Below are positions 1-7,755 of a stretch of 14,277 nt of DNA, one piece after another (positions within the stretch are counted from its first letter, which is position 1; every line of letters starts with the position of its first letter). The translations under genes and the position numbers were made by a program. Location of the stretch: the NCBI GenBank assembly GCA_934307335.1, contig CAKRCL010000045.1, positions 1 through 14,277 of the forward strand, given 5' to 3'. The notes beneath the pieces were generated by a model that did not search any database, had not been told where the DNA came from, and saw nothing but the letters and a program-made list of their open reading frames with translations. Source of the stretch: an uncultured Dorea sp. (GTDB taxonomy: Bacteria; Bacillota; Clostridia; Lachnospirales; Lachnospiraceae).

Positions 1-33
1 CTGTTTACCACCTGTTGCTATAATTGCGTACAT
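1..33 (-). CDS. rplU: Ribosomal protein L21, N-terminal 11 codons only
   Basis: The minus-strand reading from 33 down to 1 gives MYAIIATGGKQ, the highly characteristic start of bacterial ribosomal protein L21, a 50S subunit protein that binds 23S rRNA. The gene is cut by the window edge, so nothing beyond the eleventh codon can be judged. The start is well supported: an AGGAGG at 40-45 sits six bases upstream of the ATG. A promoter at 125-153 and a leader of about 85 bases precede it, so it is probably transcribed separately from the amidohydrolase gene. In most Firmicutes rplU is followed by a small ysxB-type gene and rpmA (L27), which would lie outside this window. The main uncertainty is the short length seen. 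Confidence 0.9.
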   Translation of the reverse strand, partial: MYAIIATGGKQ

Positions 34-118
34 ATGGCACCTCCTATTATCATTACTCGCCAATTACGGTGTCTGCATATAATTATACAGGACTTTTAAA
101 CCTCATTGTGCGGCATAC
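34..118 (-). ncRNA. Putative L21 leader (5' UTR regulatory RNA of rplU)
   Basis: The transcript expected from the promoter at 125-153 carries an untranslated leader of about 85 bases before rplU. It contains a hairpin at 73-90 (CTGTATA, loop ATTA, TATGCAG, seven pairs with one G-U). It also has short complementary segments on either side, such as GCC near its start and GGC near its end. Firmicutes rplU genes are known to carry a structured L21 leader thought to mediate autogenous control. Position and structure fit that family. I cannot test the match to the covariance model, so the identity is inferred. Confidence 0.5.
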
Positions 119-124
119 TGGTAT

Positions 125-153
125 ATATTAGCATACACTTTTCCAGAAATCAA
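125..153 (-). promoter_or_regulatory. Sigma-A type promoter of rplU
   Basis: On the minus strand a -35 TTGATT (148-153) is followed after 17 bases by a -10 TAATAT (125-130). The -10 is preceded by TG and one base, forming an extended -10. The region just upstream (154-200) is strongly A/T-rich, like an UP element. Transcription would start near 118, between the amidohydrolase gene and rplU. Confidence 0.6.
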
Positions 154-201
154 GTGTTTCTTTTAATTTTTTAATATTTTTCATGGAATTTTTTTCATCT
201 A

Positions 202-993
202 TTATAAGCCAAGTAACTTTGCTGCTGTACCTGAAAATATCTGTTCGAGCTCCTCATTCTCGAGTGGCATCATTCTCATAATATCCACGAAATTTTTCTG
301 ATCTGCCCATGGCGAATCTGTTCCAAAGACAATACGGTCAGCTCCATGTTCACGCACCATACGAAGGAACTGTTCCTGAGACATCCTGTCAAGTACAACT
401 CCTGTATCAAAATAAACATTTCTTCCAACAAGACGTTCCTCAACTTCATCCCAAAGTGCATTACCACCCATGTGGGCAAGCACCAGCTTATCTGGTTCTA
501 CTTCATTCAATATTTCTTCTGCCATAGCCGGCGTACAGTGTACATCATTTGGACATTTCGGATCCTGTCCTGCATGAACACTGACGATCATTCCGAGTTC
601 TGTCGCATAAGAAATAATTCTTTTATAACGGATATCATTAAAATAAGTATCTTGATAATCCGGATGAAGCTTTATTCCTTTCATACCCATATCACGAATT
701 TGTCTTAGTTCCTCTTTATAATTGATATCTTCCGGATGAAGACTTCCAAAAGAAATCAATGTCCCTTCCTGAAAACGTGACGCAAACTCATTAATAGAAT
801 AAAACTGACTTGGTTTCGTTGCTATCGGAAGAACGATAGCACAGTCAATATCTGCCTGTTCTGTCGATTTCTTCAGTCCTTCCGCTGTTCCATCTGTAAA
901 AGGATGCATATTGTCACCTGTTTTAGATAAACTTGCTAGCGTCCTTGCCGCAATTTTATCTGGAAACATATGTGTATGAAAATCAATAATCAT
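202..993 (-). CDS. Amidohydrolase family (PF04909-type) metal-dependent hydrolase
   Basis: A 263-residue protein of the amidohydrolase-2 superfamily, TIM-barrel enzymes that use a metal ion to hydrolyse or decarboxylate small molecules. The expected metal ligands are all visible: H6-x-H8 in the opening DFHTHMF, H140 (VSVHAG), H174 (LVLAHMGG) and D226 (GTDSPW). K108 in the KGIKLHP strand lies at the usual metal-bridging region. No signal peptide is seen, so it should be cytoplasmic. The start at 993 is chosen because a GAGGAG at 1001-1006 lies seven bases upstream and the family motif begins at residue 4; an in-frame opening to 1050 lacks such a site. A hairpin terminator separates it from the aspartokinase gene. 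The substrate cannot be told from sequence. Class confident, exact role unknown. Confidence 0.85.
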   Translation of the reverse strand: MIIDFHTHMFPDKIAARTLASLSKTGDNMHPFTDGTAEGLKKSTEQADIDCAIVLPIATKPSQFYSINEFASRFQEGTLISFGSLHPEDINYKEELRQIRDMGMKGIKLHPDYQDTYFNDIRYKRIISYATELGMIVSVHAGQDPKCPNDVHCTPAMAEEILNEVEPDKLVLAHMGGNALWDEVEERLVGRNVYFDTGVVLDRMSQEQFLRMVREHGADRIVFGTDSPWADQKNFVDIMRMMPLENEELEQIFSGTAAKLLGL

Positions 994-1092
994 ATTATTT
1001 CTCCTCGTCCAATTGATTCCCCGCACTGATACTGATCTGTTGCTTGCCACTTTGCAGAGGTGGAAGTCATCTCACATCATATATACACACAA

Positions 1093-1112
1093 GACTCGCT
1101 AAAAAGCGAGTC
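1093..1112 (-). terminator. Hairpin terminator after the aspartokinase gene
   Basis: A perfect 8-base stem, GACTCGCT with AGCGAGTC, encloses a 4-base loop and lies 11 bases beyond the aspartokinase stop codon. On the minus strand it is followed by a modest T-rich run (TTGTGTGTATAT), so termination may be partial and some readthrough into the amidohydrolase gene is possible. Confidence 0.65.
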
Positions 1113-1123
1113 TCATACTTTAT

Positions 1124-2455
1124 CTACAATCTTGTATTTACAAAAATATCATAAATTGCCTTGATAGCTGCATCAAAATCATGGTTTCTCACACCGATAA
1201 TAATATTCAGCTCACTGGATCCCTGATCGATCATCTTGACATTGACATTTGCATGCGCAAGAGCTGAGAAAATTCTTCCGGATGTTCCTCTTGTAGCACG
1301 CATACCACGACCAACAACTGCAATCAGAGCCAGATCAGATTCCAATTCCAGAAAATCCGGTTCTACTGCACGATGAATTCCGGCGATAACTTTCTGTTCT
1401 CTCTCTGCAAATTCATCTTGATGAACAAAAATAGTCATCGTATCAATGCCTGATGGCATGTGTTCAATAGAAATGCCGTTATCTTCAAACACTGTCAGAA
1501 CCTTACGGCAGAATCCCACCTCTGAGTTCATCATTGCTTTCTCAACTGTAATAGAAGCAAAATCTTTTTTACCGGCAACACCTGTAATTGTAAATCTTGG
1601 TTTCTGACAAGTTGCCTCTACGATAAGCGTTCCCTTATCCTCTGGTGCATTGGTATTACGGATATTAATCGGAATTCCTTCTCTTCTTACCGGAAAGATT
1701 GCATCTTCATGAAGCACTGTTGCTCCCATATAAGACAACTCTCGAAGTTCTCTGTAAGTAATAACATCAATTGCCTTCGGATTCTTAATAATACTTGGAT
1801 CTGCAATTAAAAAGCCAGACACATCTGTCCAGTTCTCATACATATCAGCATGGACTGCTCTTGCCACGATAGATCCGGTAATATCAGATCCACCTCTTGA
1901 AAATGTATGTATCGTTCCATCTGGATTGGATCCATAAAATCCCGGGATAACTGCATGCTCTATATGCGCAAGCTTTTCTGCCAGAACTTCATTCGTACGC
2001 TCTGAATCAAATTCTCCCTCTTCATTAAAGAAAATCACTTCTGCTGCATCAATAAATTCATATCCAAGATATGCTGCCATAATAATACCATTCAGATACT
2101 CTCCTCTGGATGCAGCATAGTCTCTTCCAATCTTCTTACTGAAATTCTCACGAATCACCTGAAACTCATCGTCTAAAGAAACTTTAAGTTCAAGTCCACT
2201 GATAATGGCATCATATCGTTCTTTGATGACTTTCAGAATATCTTCAAAATCTTCCTCTCTATCATCTTCGAGGATTGCCTGCTTGTAACATTTATACAAA
2301 AGGTCTGTCACCTTTGTATCACCGGCATAGCGCTTTCCAGGGGCAGAAGGAACAACATATCGTCTCGTTTCATCCTTACGGATAATCGCTCCTACTTTTT
2401 TAAACTGGGCAGCATTGGCCAGTGAACTTCCTCCGAATTTTACGACCTTTTTCAT
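1124..2455 (-). CDS. Monofunctional aspartate kinase with C-terminal ACT domains
   Basis: Aspartate kinase phosphorylates aspartate to 4-phospho-aspartate, the first step towards lysine, threonine and methionine (and diaminopimelate for the cell wall). The 443-residue protein opens with the KFGGSS motif (residues 6-11), followed by SAPGKR (36-41) and the GGSDITGS substrate/ATP region (188-195). Two ACT regulatory domains follow, near 288-350 and 375-440. The length and the APGKR...DTKVTDLL signature resemble the YclM/ThrD-type enzyme of Bacillus. No homoserine dehydrogenase domain is fused. The start at 2455 fits the family, and GGAGG at 2467-2471 lies 11 bases upstream; an in-frame extension to 2497 is not supported. 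The 66 bases upstream are too short for a lysine riboswitch, so control is probably allosteric through the ACT domains plus operon expression. Which amino acid inhibits it cannot be told. Confidence 0.93.
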   Translation of the reverse strand: MKKVVKFGGSSLANAAQFKKVGAIIRKDETRRYVVPSAPGKRYAGDTKVTDLLYKCYKQAILEDDREEDFEDILKVIKERYDAIISGLELKVSLDDEFQVIRENFSKKIGRDYAASRGEYLNGIIMAAYLGYEFIDAAEVIFFNEEGEFDSERTNEVLAEKLAHIEHAVIPGFYGSNPDGTIHTFSRGGSDITGSIVARAVHADMYENWTDVSGFLIADPSIIKNPKAIDVITYRELRELSYMGATVLHEDAIFPVRREGIPINIRNTNAPEDKGTLIVEATCQKPRFTITGVAGKKDFASITVEKAMMNSEVGFCRKVLTVFEDNGISIEHMPSGIDTMTIFVHQDEFAEREQKVIAGIHRAVEPDFLELESDLALIAVVGRGMRATRGTSGRIFSALAHANVNVKMIDQGSSELNIIIGVRNHDFDAAIKAIYDIFVNTRL

Positions 2456-2521
2456 CTTCCTGTATTCCTCCACATAACGTAATCTAGTAGTGCTCAAAAA
2501 ACTTTCTTCTGATATATTACA

Positions 2522-3130
2522 TTATTTTTCAAGCATCTGCAATGGAATATCTGTATTAAATACTATCGCATTTATACCAACCTTTCGTGCACCTTCCACA
2601 TTTTCCGGTCGATCATCAAAGAATAATGCATGTTCTGGAACAATTTGATAACGTGTAAGCAGTGTTTTATAAATCTTAGGATCTGGCTTCATGCATTTTT
2701 CTTCCCATGAAAAAACTCCTCCGTCAAATGTCTTAAGAAAACTCAGATAATGTTCAGACTGACGATACATTTCATCTGAATAATTAGACAGATAATACAT
2801 TTTCATACCTCTGTCCCGAAAATACTTCAGCCATTTTTCTGTCACAGGATATGGAACAATTGTCTCACCAAAGTTTTCAAATACTTTTCGGATATCTGCC
2901 TCAATCTCAGGATCATTTTCTATAAAAGAAGCCAGCCACTCCTGCGTTGTATAAAGTCCTGAATCTCCTTTATCCCAATCATCACTTCGAAATACAGCAT
3001 CAGCCACACGATCATACATATCCCCCTCATAACCAAGATTATGAAGATAATCTTCCCACGCAAAATGAATCAATACATTTCCAATATCAAAAATAACGGT
3101 ATCTATATTTTCTGTCAGATAATTATTCAT
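2522..3130 (-). CDS. HAD-superfamily subfamily IA hydrolase, YihX-like
   Basis: A 202-residue cytoplasmic phosphatase of the haloacid dehalogenase fold. Motif I is FDIGNVL with the nucleophile D15. The +2 position is glycine rather than aspartate, as in the YihX group (E. coli YihX is a sugar-phosphate phosphatase). Motif II is the LSN serine (S115), motif III K148 in MKPDPKIY, and motif IV D172/D173 in FFDDRPENVEGA. A helical cap domain lies between residues about 20 and 95. The start at 3130 has AAGGAG at 3140-3145 nine bases upstream; an in-frame extension to 3169 is less likely. It sits 48 bases after the YbaK-type gene and 66 bases before the aspartokinase gene, probably in the same transcript. 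The substrate is unknown; glucose-1-phosphate-type activity is only an analogy. Confidence 0.88.
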   Translation of the reverse strand: MNNYLTENIDTVIFDIGNVLIHFAWEDYLHNLGYEGDMYDRVADAVFRSDDWDKGDSGLYTTQEWLASFIENDPEIEADIRKVFENFGETIVPYPVTEKWLKYFRDRGMKMYYLSNYSDEMYRQSEHYLSFLKTFDGGVFSWEEKCMKPDPKIYKTLLTRYQIVPEHALFFDDRPENVEGARKVGINAIVFNTDIPLQMLEK

Positions 3131-3178
3131 TATTTGTTGCTCCTTCTTTTTATATCTGCAAACTTGCAATTTATGTCT

Positions 3179-3664
3179 TTAATTTTTATGGATCACATCT
3201 GCAAACTGTGCATTTGCCGCCTTTGCAAGATCCGCAGGTAAAAGCGTCAGCTGCATACCAAGCTTTCCGCCACTGACATGCATATGATCCAGTTCTTTTG
3301 CATCTTCCTGGATCACAGTCGGAAATTGTTTTTTCATGCCAATAGCAGTGCAGCCACCACGCACATAACCTGTTACCTTTGTCAGTTCCTTCAAATGCAG
3401 CATTTCCAGCGATTTTTCACCAACTACTTTTGCTGCTTTCTTGAAGTCTATTTCTTTCTCGATCGGAATTACAAAGACATAATGACCACCACTTTTTCCT
3501 GTTGTCACCAGGGTCTTGTATACATATTCATGGGCGTACCCTAATTTATCTGCGGTTTCAATTCCATCAGTAAAATCGTCACATTCATATTCTTCATATT
3601 TATACGGAATTTTCATACGATCCAGCATCCGCATCGCATTTGTTTTTACTTCTTTTTTACTCAA
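3179..3664 (-). CDS. ybaK: YbaK/EbsC-family Cys-tRNA(Pro) deacylase
   Basis: A free-standing editing domain that hydrolyses cysteine (and similar small residues) wrongly attached to tRNA(Pro), complementing prolyl-tRNA synthetase. At 161 residues it matches the usual size of about 160. The conserved catalytic-site lysine is K50 in EYVYKTLV. The glycine-rich motif GYVRGGCTAIG spans 99-109, and a second loop, SGGKLGMQL, spans 131-139. The start is taken as TTG at 3664 because an AGGAG at 3673-3677 is ideally spaced (eight bases). The in-frame GTG at 3673 overlaps that site and has no ribosome binding site of its own. The next good in-frame ATG (codon 11) would remove conserved N-terminal sequence. 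It lies 48 bases after the DUF2344 gene, in the same direction. The family is confident; the start is the main uncertainty. Confidence 0.9.
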   Translation of the reverse strand: MSKKEVKTNAMRMLDRMKIPYKYEEYECDDFTDGIETADKLGYAHEYVYKTLVTTGKSGGHYVFVIPIEKEIDFKKAAKVVGEKSLEMLHLKELTKVTGYVRGGCTAIGMKKQFPTVIQEDAKELDHMHVSGGKLGMQLTLLPADLAKAANAQFADVIHKN

Positions 3665-3712
3665 GTCATTCACTCCTGTCTTAACTTGTACAGATCTGCA
3701 TTAGGTCATACT

Positions 3713-4435
3713 TTAAGAGCAGACAATCGGAGTTCCAAGAGCCTCCAGCGGCACCAGTTTTCCTGTTTCATCTTTTGCATAAACATCCAGACGATTATAG
3801 AAAAGCGGCACATTTTCCTGCCCTATATATTTCAAAAAAGTTTCCATTACTAAATCCGGCTTTAAGTTCTGCTCGCTTCCCGTTGCCAGATAAAGATAGA
3901 TGTAATCTTTTTTAATTTCCGAGCTATAAATCATCGGTTTGATATCAACTTCTTTTTCGCTCTTCTTTGTCTTCTTCCACACGAGAATCTGATCCTGGTC
4001 TAAAAATTTCATCCAGGCATCTTTCCATTCTTCTGGTATCTCTCTTCGAATTTCAGAACTTTTTGCAGATTCCAATAAAAATACCTGATAATCAGAAGCC
4101 GCCGTGATCGTCATACCACTGGCTTTTTTTTCTTCTGAAATCTGTACCAGACTAAGCAGTTCAATTCCTTCTACACTGACTGCATTCATACGTTTGACCG
4201 CTTCTTCTGAATCAATCGGCTCCGTCAGTTCAATATCCATATATTCTCCGTCACTGGTAAGTCCGATTCCAAGGGGTTGTGCAAATGACATGATCATATG
4301 CGGACTATAACCACCACTAAATGCAATCGGTATGTCTGCTCTTCGCATTACTTTTTGAAAAAAACGCATCACATCCAGATGTCCGATAAATTTCATATTT
4401 CCGAATTTGCGGAATTTAATTCTTGCCTTCAACAC
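3713..4435 (-). CDS. DUF2344 / TIGR03936 radical SAM-associated protein
   Basis: About 240 residues. The N-terminal signature KARIKFRKFGNMKFIGHLD, followed by FSGGYSPHMIMSFAQPLGIGLTS-like sequence, identifies the TIGR03936/DUF2344 family. This family occurs either as a C-terminal domain of TIGR03960-type radical SAM proteins or, as here, as the next gene. The function is not established; its constant partnership suggests a joint modification reaction, possibly on RNA or a ribosome-linked target. The start is non-ATG. GTG at 4435 lies five bases, and TTG at 4432 eight bases, from an AGGAGG at 4441-4446 that is itself embedded in the last codons of the radical SAM gene. The two reading frames overlap by about 20 bases, implying translational coupling. 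No signal peptide or membrane segment is seen. Confidence 0.88.
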   Translation of the reverse strand: MLKARIKFRKFGNMKFIGHLDVMRFFQKVMRRADIPIAFSGGYSPHMIMSFAQPLGIGLTSDGEYMDIELTEPIDSEEAVKRMNAVSVEGIELLSLVQISEEKKASGMTITAASDYQVFLLESAKSSEIRREIPEEWKDAWMKFLDQDQILVWKKTKKSEKEVDIKPMIYSSEIKKDYIYLYLATGSEQNLKPDLVMETFLKYIGQENVPLFYNRLDVYAKDETGKLVPLEALGTPIVCS

Positions 4436-6281
4436 AGACACCTCCTCCCCATCTTGCTGCTCCACAGCCAGAACACTGCATTCTACAGTTCGGTGTGACC
4501 TCGCCTTTCATCGCACGCTCCCATTCTCTTCGAAGGAACTTTTTCGTCACACCAATATCTATGAAATCCCAAGGGAACACTTCGTCCTCACCGCGCTCCC
4601 GTAAATTATAAAATGCAATATCAATACCTGTATTTTCAAACGCCTGCATCCATTTATCATTATCAAACTGATCACTCCATGAATCATAAAGCGCACCCAG
4701 ATGATACACTTCCTCAATCAGTTTACCGACTTTTCTATCACCTCGTGCCAAAATACCTTCCAGCACAGTTACCTCAGCATCATGCCAGTTATATTTCAGG
4801 CTCTTGCGATTGAGCTGATCTTGAAATGCATGTTTCACAATTGCTGCTCTTGCAATATACTCCGTGTTCGTATACATCGGTGCCCATTGAAATGGCGTAA
4901 ACGGTTTTGGAATAAAGAAAGAGCTGCTGGCTGTGATCTGGCATTTTCCATTGCGCTGATCCTTCGGAATTTCATAATAACGTCTCGCGATTTTATCTGC
5001 CAGAACCGCAATTTCTTTCATATCTTCCTCTGTCTCTGTCGGAAGTCCTAGCATAAAATATAACTTCACCTTATTCCATCCGCCGTCAAATGCCTGTCCT
5101 GCACCGCCAAGAATATCTTCCTCCGTCAGTCCTTTATTAATAACATTTCTCATGCGCTGGGAACCTGCTTCCGGCGCAAATGTAATGCTGCTTTTTTTCA
5201 CATCCTGTACACGCTCCATAACGTCCAGGGAAAATGCATCAATACGAAGAGACGGAAGCGAAATATTAATTCCTTTTCCTTTGAATTCATCAATCAGGAA
5301 GTTTACAAGCTCCTTTAACTGACTATAATCACTGGAACTCAAAGAACTTAAGGAAATCTCCTCATGCCCTGTGCTCTTTAACATCTTATAAGCATATTGT
5401 TTTAAAACTTCAACATCCTTTTCACGTGTCGGACGGTATAACATACCGGCCTGACAGAATCTGCATCCTCTAATGCATCCTCTCTGAATCTCAAGAACTA
5501 CTCTGTCCTGTGTAGCTCGGATAAATGGAACAACTGGATTTTCTGGATAAACTGCCTCGCTCATATCCATGACCAACTGTTTTTTTATCTTTTCTTTTGC
5601 ATTCGGATGATTTGGCACAAAGGAAGCAACTGTACCGTCTTCTTTATAACTCACATCATAAAATGCCGGCACATAAATCCCTTCCACCTTTGCAGCCTCA
5701 GCAAGATAATCCCACCGACTTCCGCCTTTTTTCTTATTCTCTTTATAAATATCTAACAATTCATCGTAAACAGTTTCTCCTTCACCCATATAGAACAAAT
5801 CAAAAAACTCCGCAATTGGCTCAGGATTATAAGTACACGGACCTCCTCCAATTACAATTGGATCTTCTTCAGTCCTGTCTTTTGCATGAAATGGAATACC
5901 ACTCAAATCCAAAATCTGCAAAATGTTCGTGTAACACATCTCGTACTGAATGGTAATACCAAGAAAATCAAAATCCTTCACTGGATCTTGGGATTCCAAT
6001 GCAAAAAGTGGAATATGTTCCTCACGCATTACCTTGTCCAGATCTGTCCACGGGGAATAGACACGCTCACACCACACATCCTCACGGCGGTTGAACATGT
6101 CATAAAGAATCTGAATGCCGAGATGTGACATTCCAATTTCATATACATCCGGAAAACACATTGCAAATCGGATATCAACCTTGTTCGGATCTTTCATAAC
6201 TGAGTTATACTCGCCACCGATATAGCGGGCAGGCTTCTCTATTTTTAATAAAATATCATCACTTAAAGCTAATTTTCTCAT
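4416..6281 (-). CDS. TIGR03960-type B12-binding-like radical SAM protein
   Basis: A 621-residue protein. Residues about 35-180 resemble a B12-binding-like Rossmann domain (FPDVYEIGMSHLGIQIL, FLGITIQYEM, VIGGGPCTYNPEP, YMGEGE). The radical SAM core starts near 260 with the 4Fe-4S motif C269-x3-C273-x2-C276 (RGCIRGCRFCQAG). Other core elements are the SLPSLRIDAF strand (341-350), TFAPEAGS (367-374) and YFMLGLPTE (408-416). The C terminus holds another cysteine group (C599, C603, C606, C616). The start at 6281 has GGAGG at 6286-6290 and fits the family's opening MRKLALSDDILLKI; an in-frame opening to a TTG at 6353 is rejected. A promoter lies at 6325-6353, and the 3' end overlaps the DUF2344 gene. 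The reaction is unknown; the family is uncharacterised but clearly distinct from MiaB and RimO. Confidence 0.9.
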   Translation of the reverse strand: MRKLALSDDILLKIEKPARYIGGEYNSVMKDPNKVDIRFAMCFPDVYEIGMSHLGIQILYDMFNRREDVWCERVYSPWTDLDKVMREEHIPLFALESQDPVKDFDFLGITIQYEMCYTNILQILDLSGIPFHAKDRTEEDPIVIGGGPCTYNPEPIAEFFDLFYMGEGETVYDELLDIYKENKKKGGSRWDYLAEAAKVEGIYVPAFYDVSYKEDGTVASFVPNHPNAKEKIKKQLVMDMSEAVYPENPVVPFIRATQDRVVLEIQRGCIRGCRFCQAGMLYRPTREKDVEVLKQYAYKMLKSTGHEEISLSSLSSSDYSQLKELVNFLIDEFKGKGINISLPSLRIDAFSLDVMERVQDVKKSSITFAPEAGSQRMRNVINKGLTEEDILGGAGQAFDGGWNKVKLYFMLGLPTETEEDMKEIAVLADKIARRYYEIPKDQRNGKCQITASSSFFIPKPFTPFQWAPMYTNTEYIARAAIVKHAFQDQLNRKSLKYNWHDAEVTVLEGILARGDRKVGKLIEEVYHLGALYDSWSDQFDNDKWMQAFENTGIDIAFYNLRERGEDEVFPWDFIDIGVTKKFLRREWERAMKGEVTPNCRMQCSGCGAARWGGGVCVEGKN

Positions 6282-6324
6282 TCTTCCTCCATTAAAAAAC
6301 TCCATTTCAGAGCATATATCATTT

Positions 6325-6353
6325 ATCATATCCTTTTTATCTAAAAAAATCAA
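6325..6353 (-). promoter_or_regulatory. Sigma-A type promoter before the radical SAM gene
   Basis: On the minus strand TTGATT (6348-6353) and TATGAT (6325-6330) are separated by 17 bases. The -35 overlaps the stop codon of the MATE gene. Transcription would start near 6318, giving a leader of about 37 bases before the radical SAM start. This could express the radical SAM operon independently of the efflux gene. Confidence 0.5.
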
Positions 6354-7723
6354 TTACTCTGCAAACACATTTCACTTTCTCTATGTACTTTCTTTCGCAC
6401 AAAATAGAAACAAGCTACCTGCATTACAATCGTAATAGCCCAGGAAGCAGGATAAGATATAAATAAAAACGGTAAAGATCGATAATGTGGAAATAATCCA
6501 AACACCCAAACAATTCTTGTTCCTACTGTGCCAATTACTGAAAGAATCATCGGAACAGTAGAACGATCCATACCTCGAAGTGCTCCCGGAAAAAGATCCA
6601 TAATCCCACATAAGAAATAAGTCACAGTCGTATATGCAAATATGTCTACACCGCAACGTATTACTTCTGGTTCTTTCGTATACAATTGCATAATTTCTGC
6701 TCCGAACAAATAAACGCCTCCACCAAGTAGCATGGAAATAATGACTGTTAACATCAGACATTCTGCTAAAATCTTATCCATTCTCTTTAGTTTTTGAAGT
6801 CCGTAATTCTGGCTTGTAAAACTCATACACGCCTGAGTTACTGCATTTACTGACACATACAAAAATCCAAAAATATTATTTGCAGCTGTATATCCCGCCA
6901 TTGTTGTCGAACCAAAGGAATTCACAGAAGATTGTAAAAGTGCATTTGATAAATTAATTACCATACTCTGGATTCCCGCCGGAATACCAACCTGGCAAAT
7001 TGGTTGCAAATATTCTTTCTTAATACGCAATTTTGAAAAGTTCAACTGATAACTACTCGTGGTTCTGCAAAGACAGGACACAACTAATATACAAGAAATG
7101 CATTGTGATGTTACAGTTGCAATTGCAACTCCTGCAACATCCATATGAAATATAATAACAAGTATCATATTTAGACATGCATTTACCAAACCTGAAATAA
7201 TCAGGAAAATAAGCGGACGTTTCGTATCTCCAACCGCCCGTAAAATAGCCGCTCCATAATTGTAAAGCATAAAAAATGGCATACCCGTAAAATAAATTTT
7301 CATATAAAGTGTTGCCTGTTCAATAACATCAGAAGGAGTTCCCATAATCTCCAAAGCCAGTCTTGAGAAAAATAATCCAACAAAAATCATCACAATACCA
7401 CTGACCAATGCAAACGCCATCGCTGTGTGAACTGTCTCTGACATTTCCGTTTTCTTACCTGCAGCATAATAACGAGCTGACAGAACATTTGCCCCAAGCG
7501 AAATTCCGATAAATAAGTTCGTAAATAGATAAATCAGTGCTGTCGTTGCGCCAACTGCTGCCAGAGACTGACTTCCACTAAATCTTCCCACTACTACAAT
7601 ATCTACTGCATTAAACATCAACTGTAACATGCCCGATAGCATCAGTGGTAATGCAAATGATATTAACTTATCCATAATTGACCCATTACACATGTCAATT
7701 TCATATTTATTATCCTTACTCAT
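6350..7723 (-). CDS. MATE-family multidrug/Na+ (or H+) efflux protein
   Basis: A 457-residue integral membrane protein with the two-fold MatE architecture expected for about 12 transmembrane helices. The first repeat begins near residue 22 (SFALPLMLSGMLQLMFNAV, then VDIVVVGRF). The second begins near 244 (VGIPAGIQSMVINLSNALL, then MAGYTAANNI). Such proteins export drugs, dyes or metabolites in exchange for Na+ or H+; the substrate is not predictable here. The start at 7723 is preferred because an AAGGAAAG lies just upstream; the ATG at 7738 has no ribosome binding site. It follows a hairpin terminator, so it probably has its own promoter, but I could not identify a convincing one. Its stop is 68 bases before the radical SAM start. 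Confidence 0.92.
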   Translation of the reverse strand: MSKDNKYEIDMCNGSIMDKLISFALPLMLSGMLQLMFNAVDIVVVGRFSGSQSLAAVGATTALIYLFTNLFIGISLGANVLSARYYAAGKKTEMSETVHTAMAFALVSGIVMIFVGLFFSRLALEIMGTPSDVIEQATLYMKIYFTGMPFFMLYNYGAAILRAVGDTKRPLIFLIISGLVNACLNMILVIIFHMDVAGVAIATVTSQCISCILVVSCLCRTTSSYQLNFSKLRIKKEYLQPICQVGIPAGIQSMVINLSNALLQSSVNSFGSTTMAGYTAANNIFGFLYVSVNAVTQACMSFTSQNYGLQKLKRMDKILAECLMLTVIISMLLGGGVYLFGAEIMQLYTKEPEVIRCGVDIFAYTTVTYFLCGIMDLFPGALRGMDRSTVPMILSVIGTVGTRIVWVFGLFPHYRSLPFLFISYPASWAITIVMQVACFYFVRKKVHRESEMCLQSN

Positions 7724-7755
7724 TTTTCTTTCCTTCATACTTTTATATGGCTCAG

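Noticed and set aside
346..708. 120-codon plus-strand reading frame opposite the amidohydrolase
   Set aside because: It is antisense to a protein with complete catalytic motifs, shows low-complexity His/Ile/Phe composition, and has no promoter or ribosome binding site.
994..1092. Promoter for the amidohydrolase gene
   Set aside because: TATGAT-like sequence follows the terminator, but the -35 match is poor. A four-base CCAC/GTGG inverted repeat is too weak to call.
2456..2521. Lysine riboswitch before the aspartokinase gene
   Set aside because: Only 66 bases are available, while the lysine riboswitch needs about 170 or more, and no characteristic structure is visible.
6381..6761. 126-codon minus-strand reading frame inside the MATE gene
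   Set aside because: It is a shifted frame of a clear MATE protein, its residue composition is not protein-like, and it has no supporting ribosome binding site.
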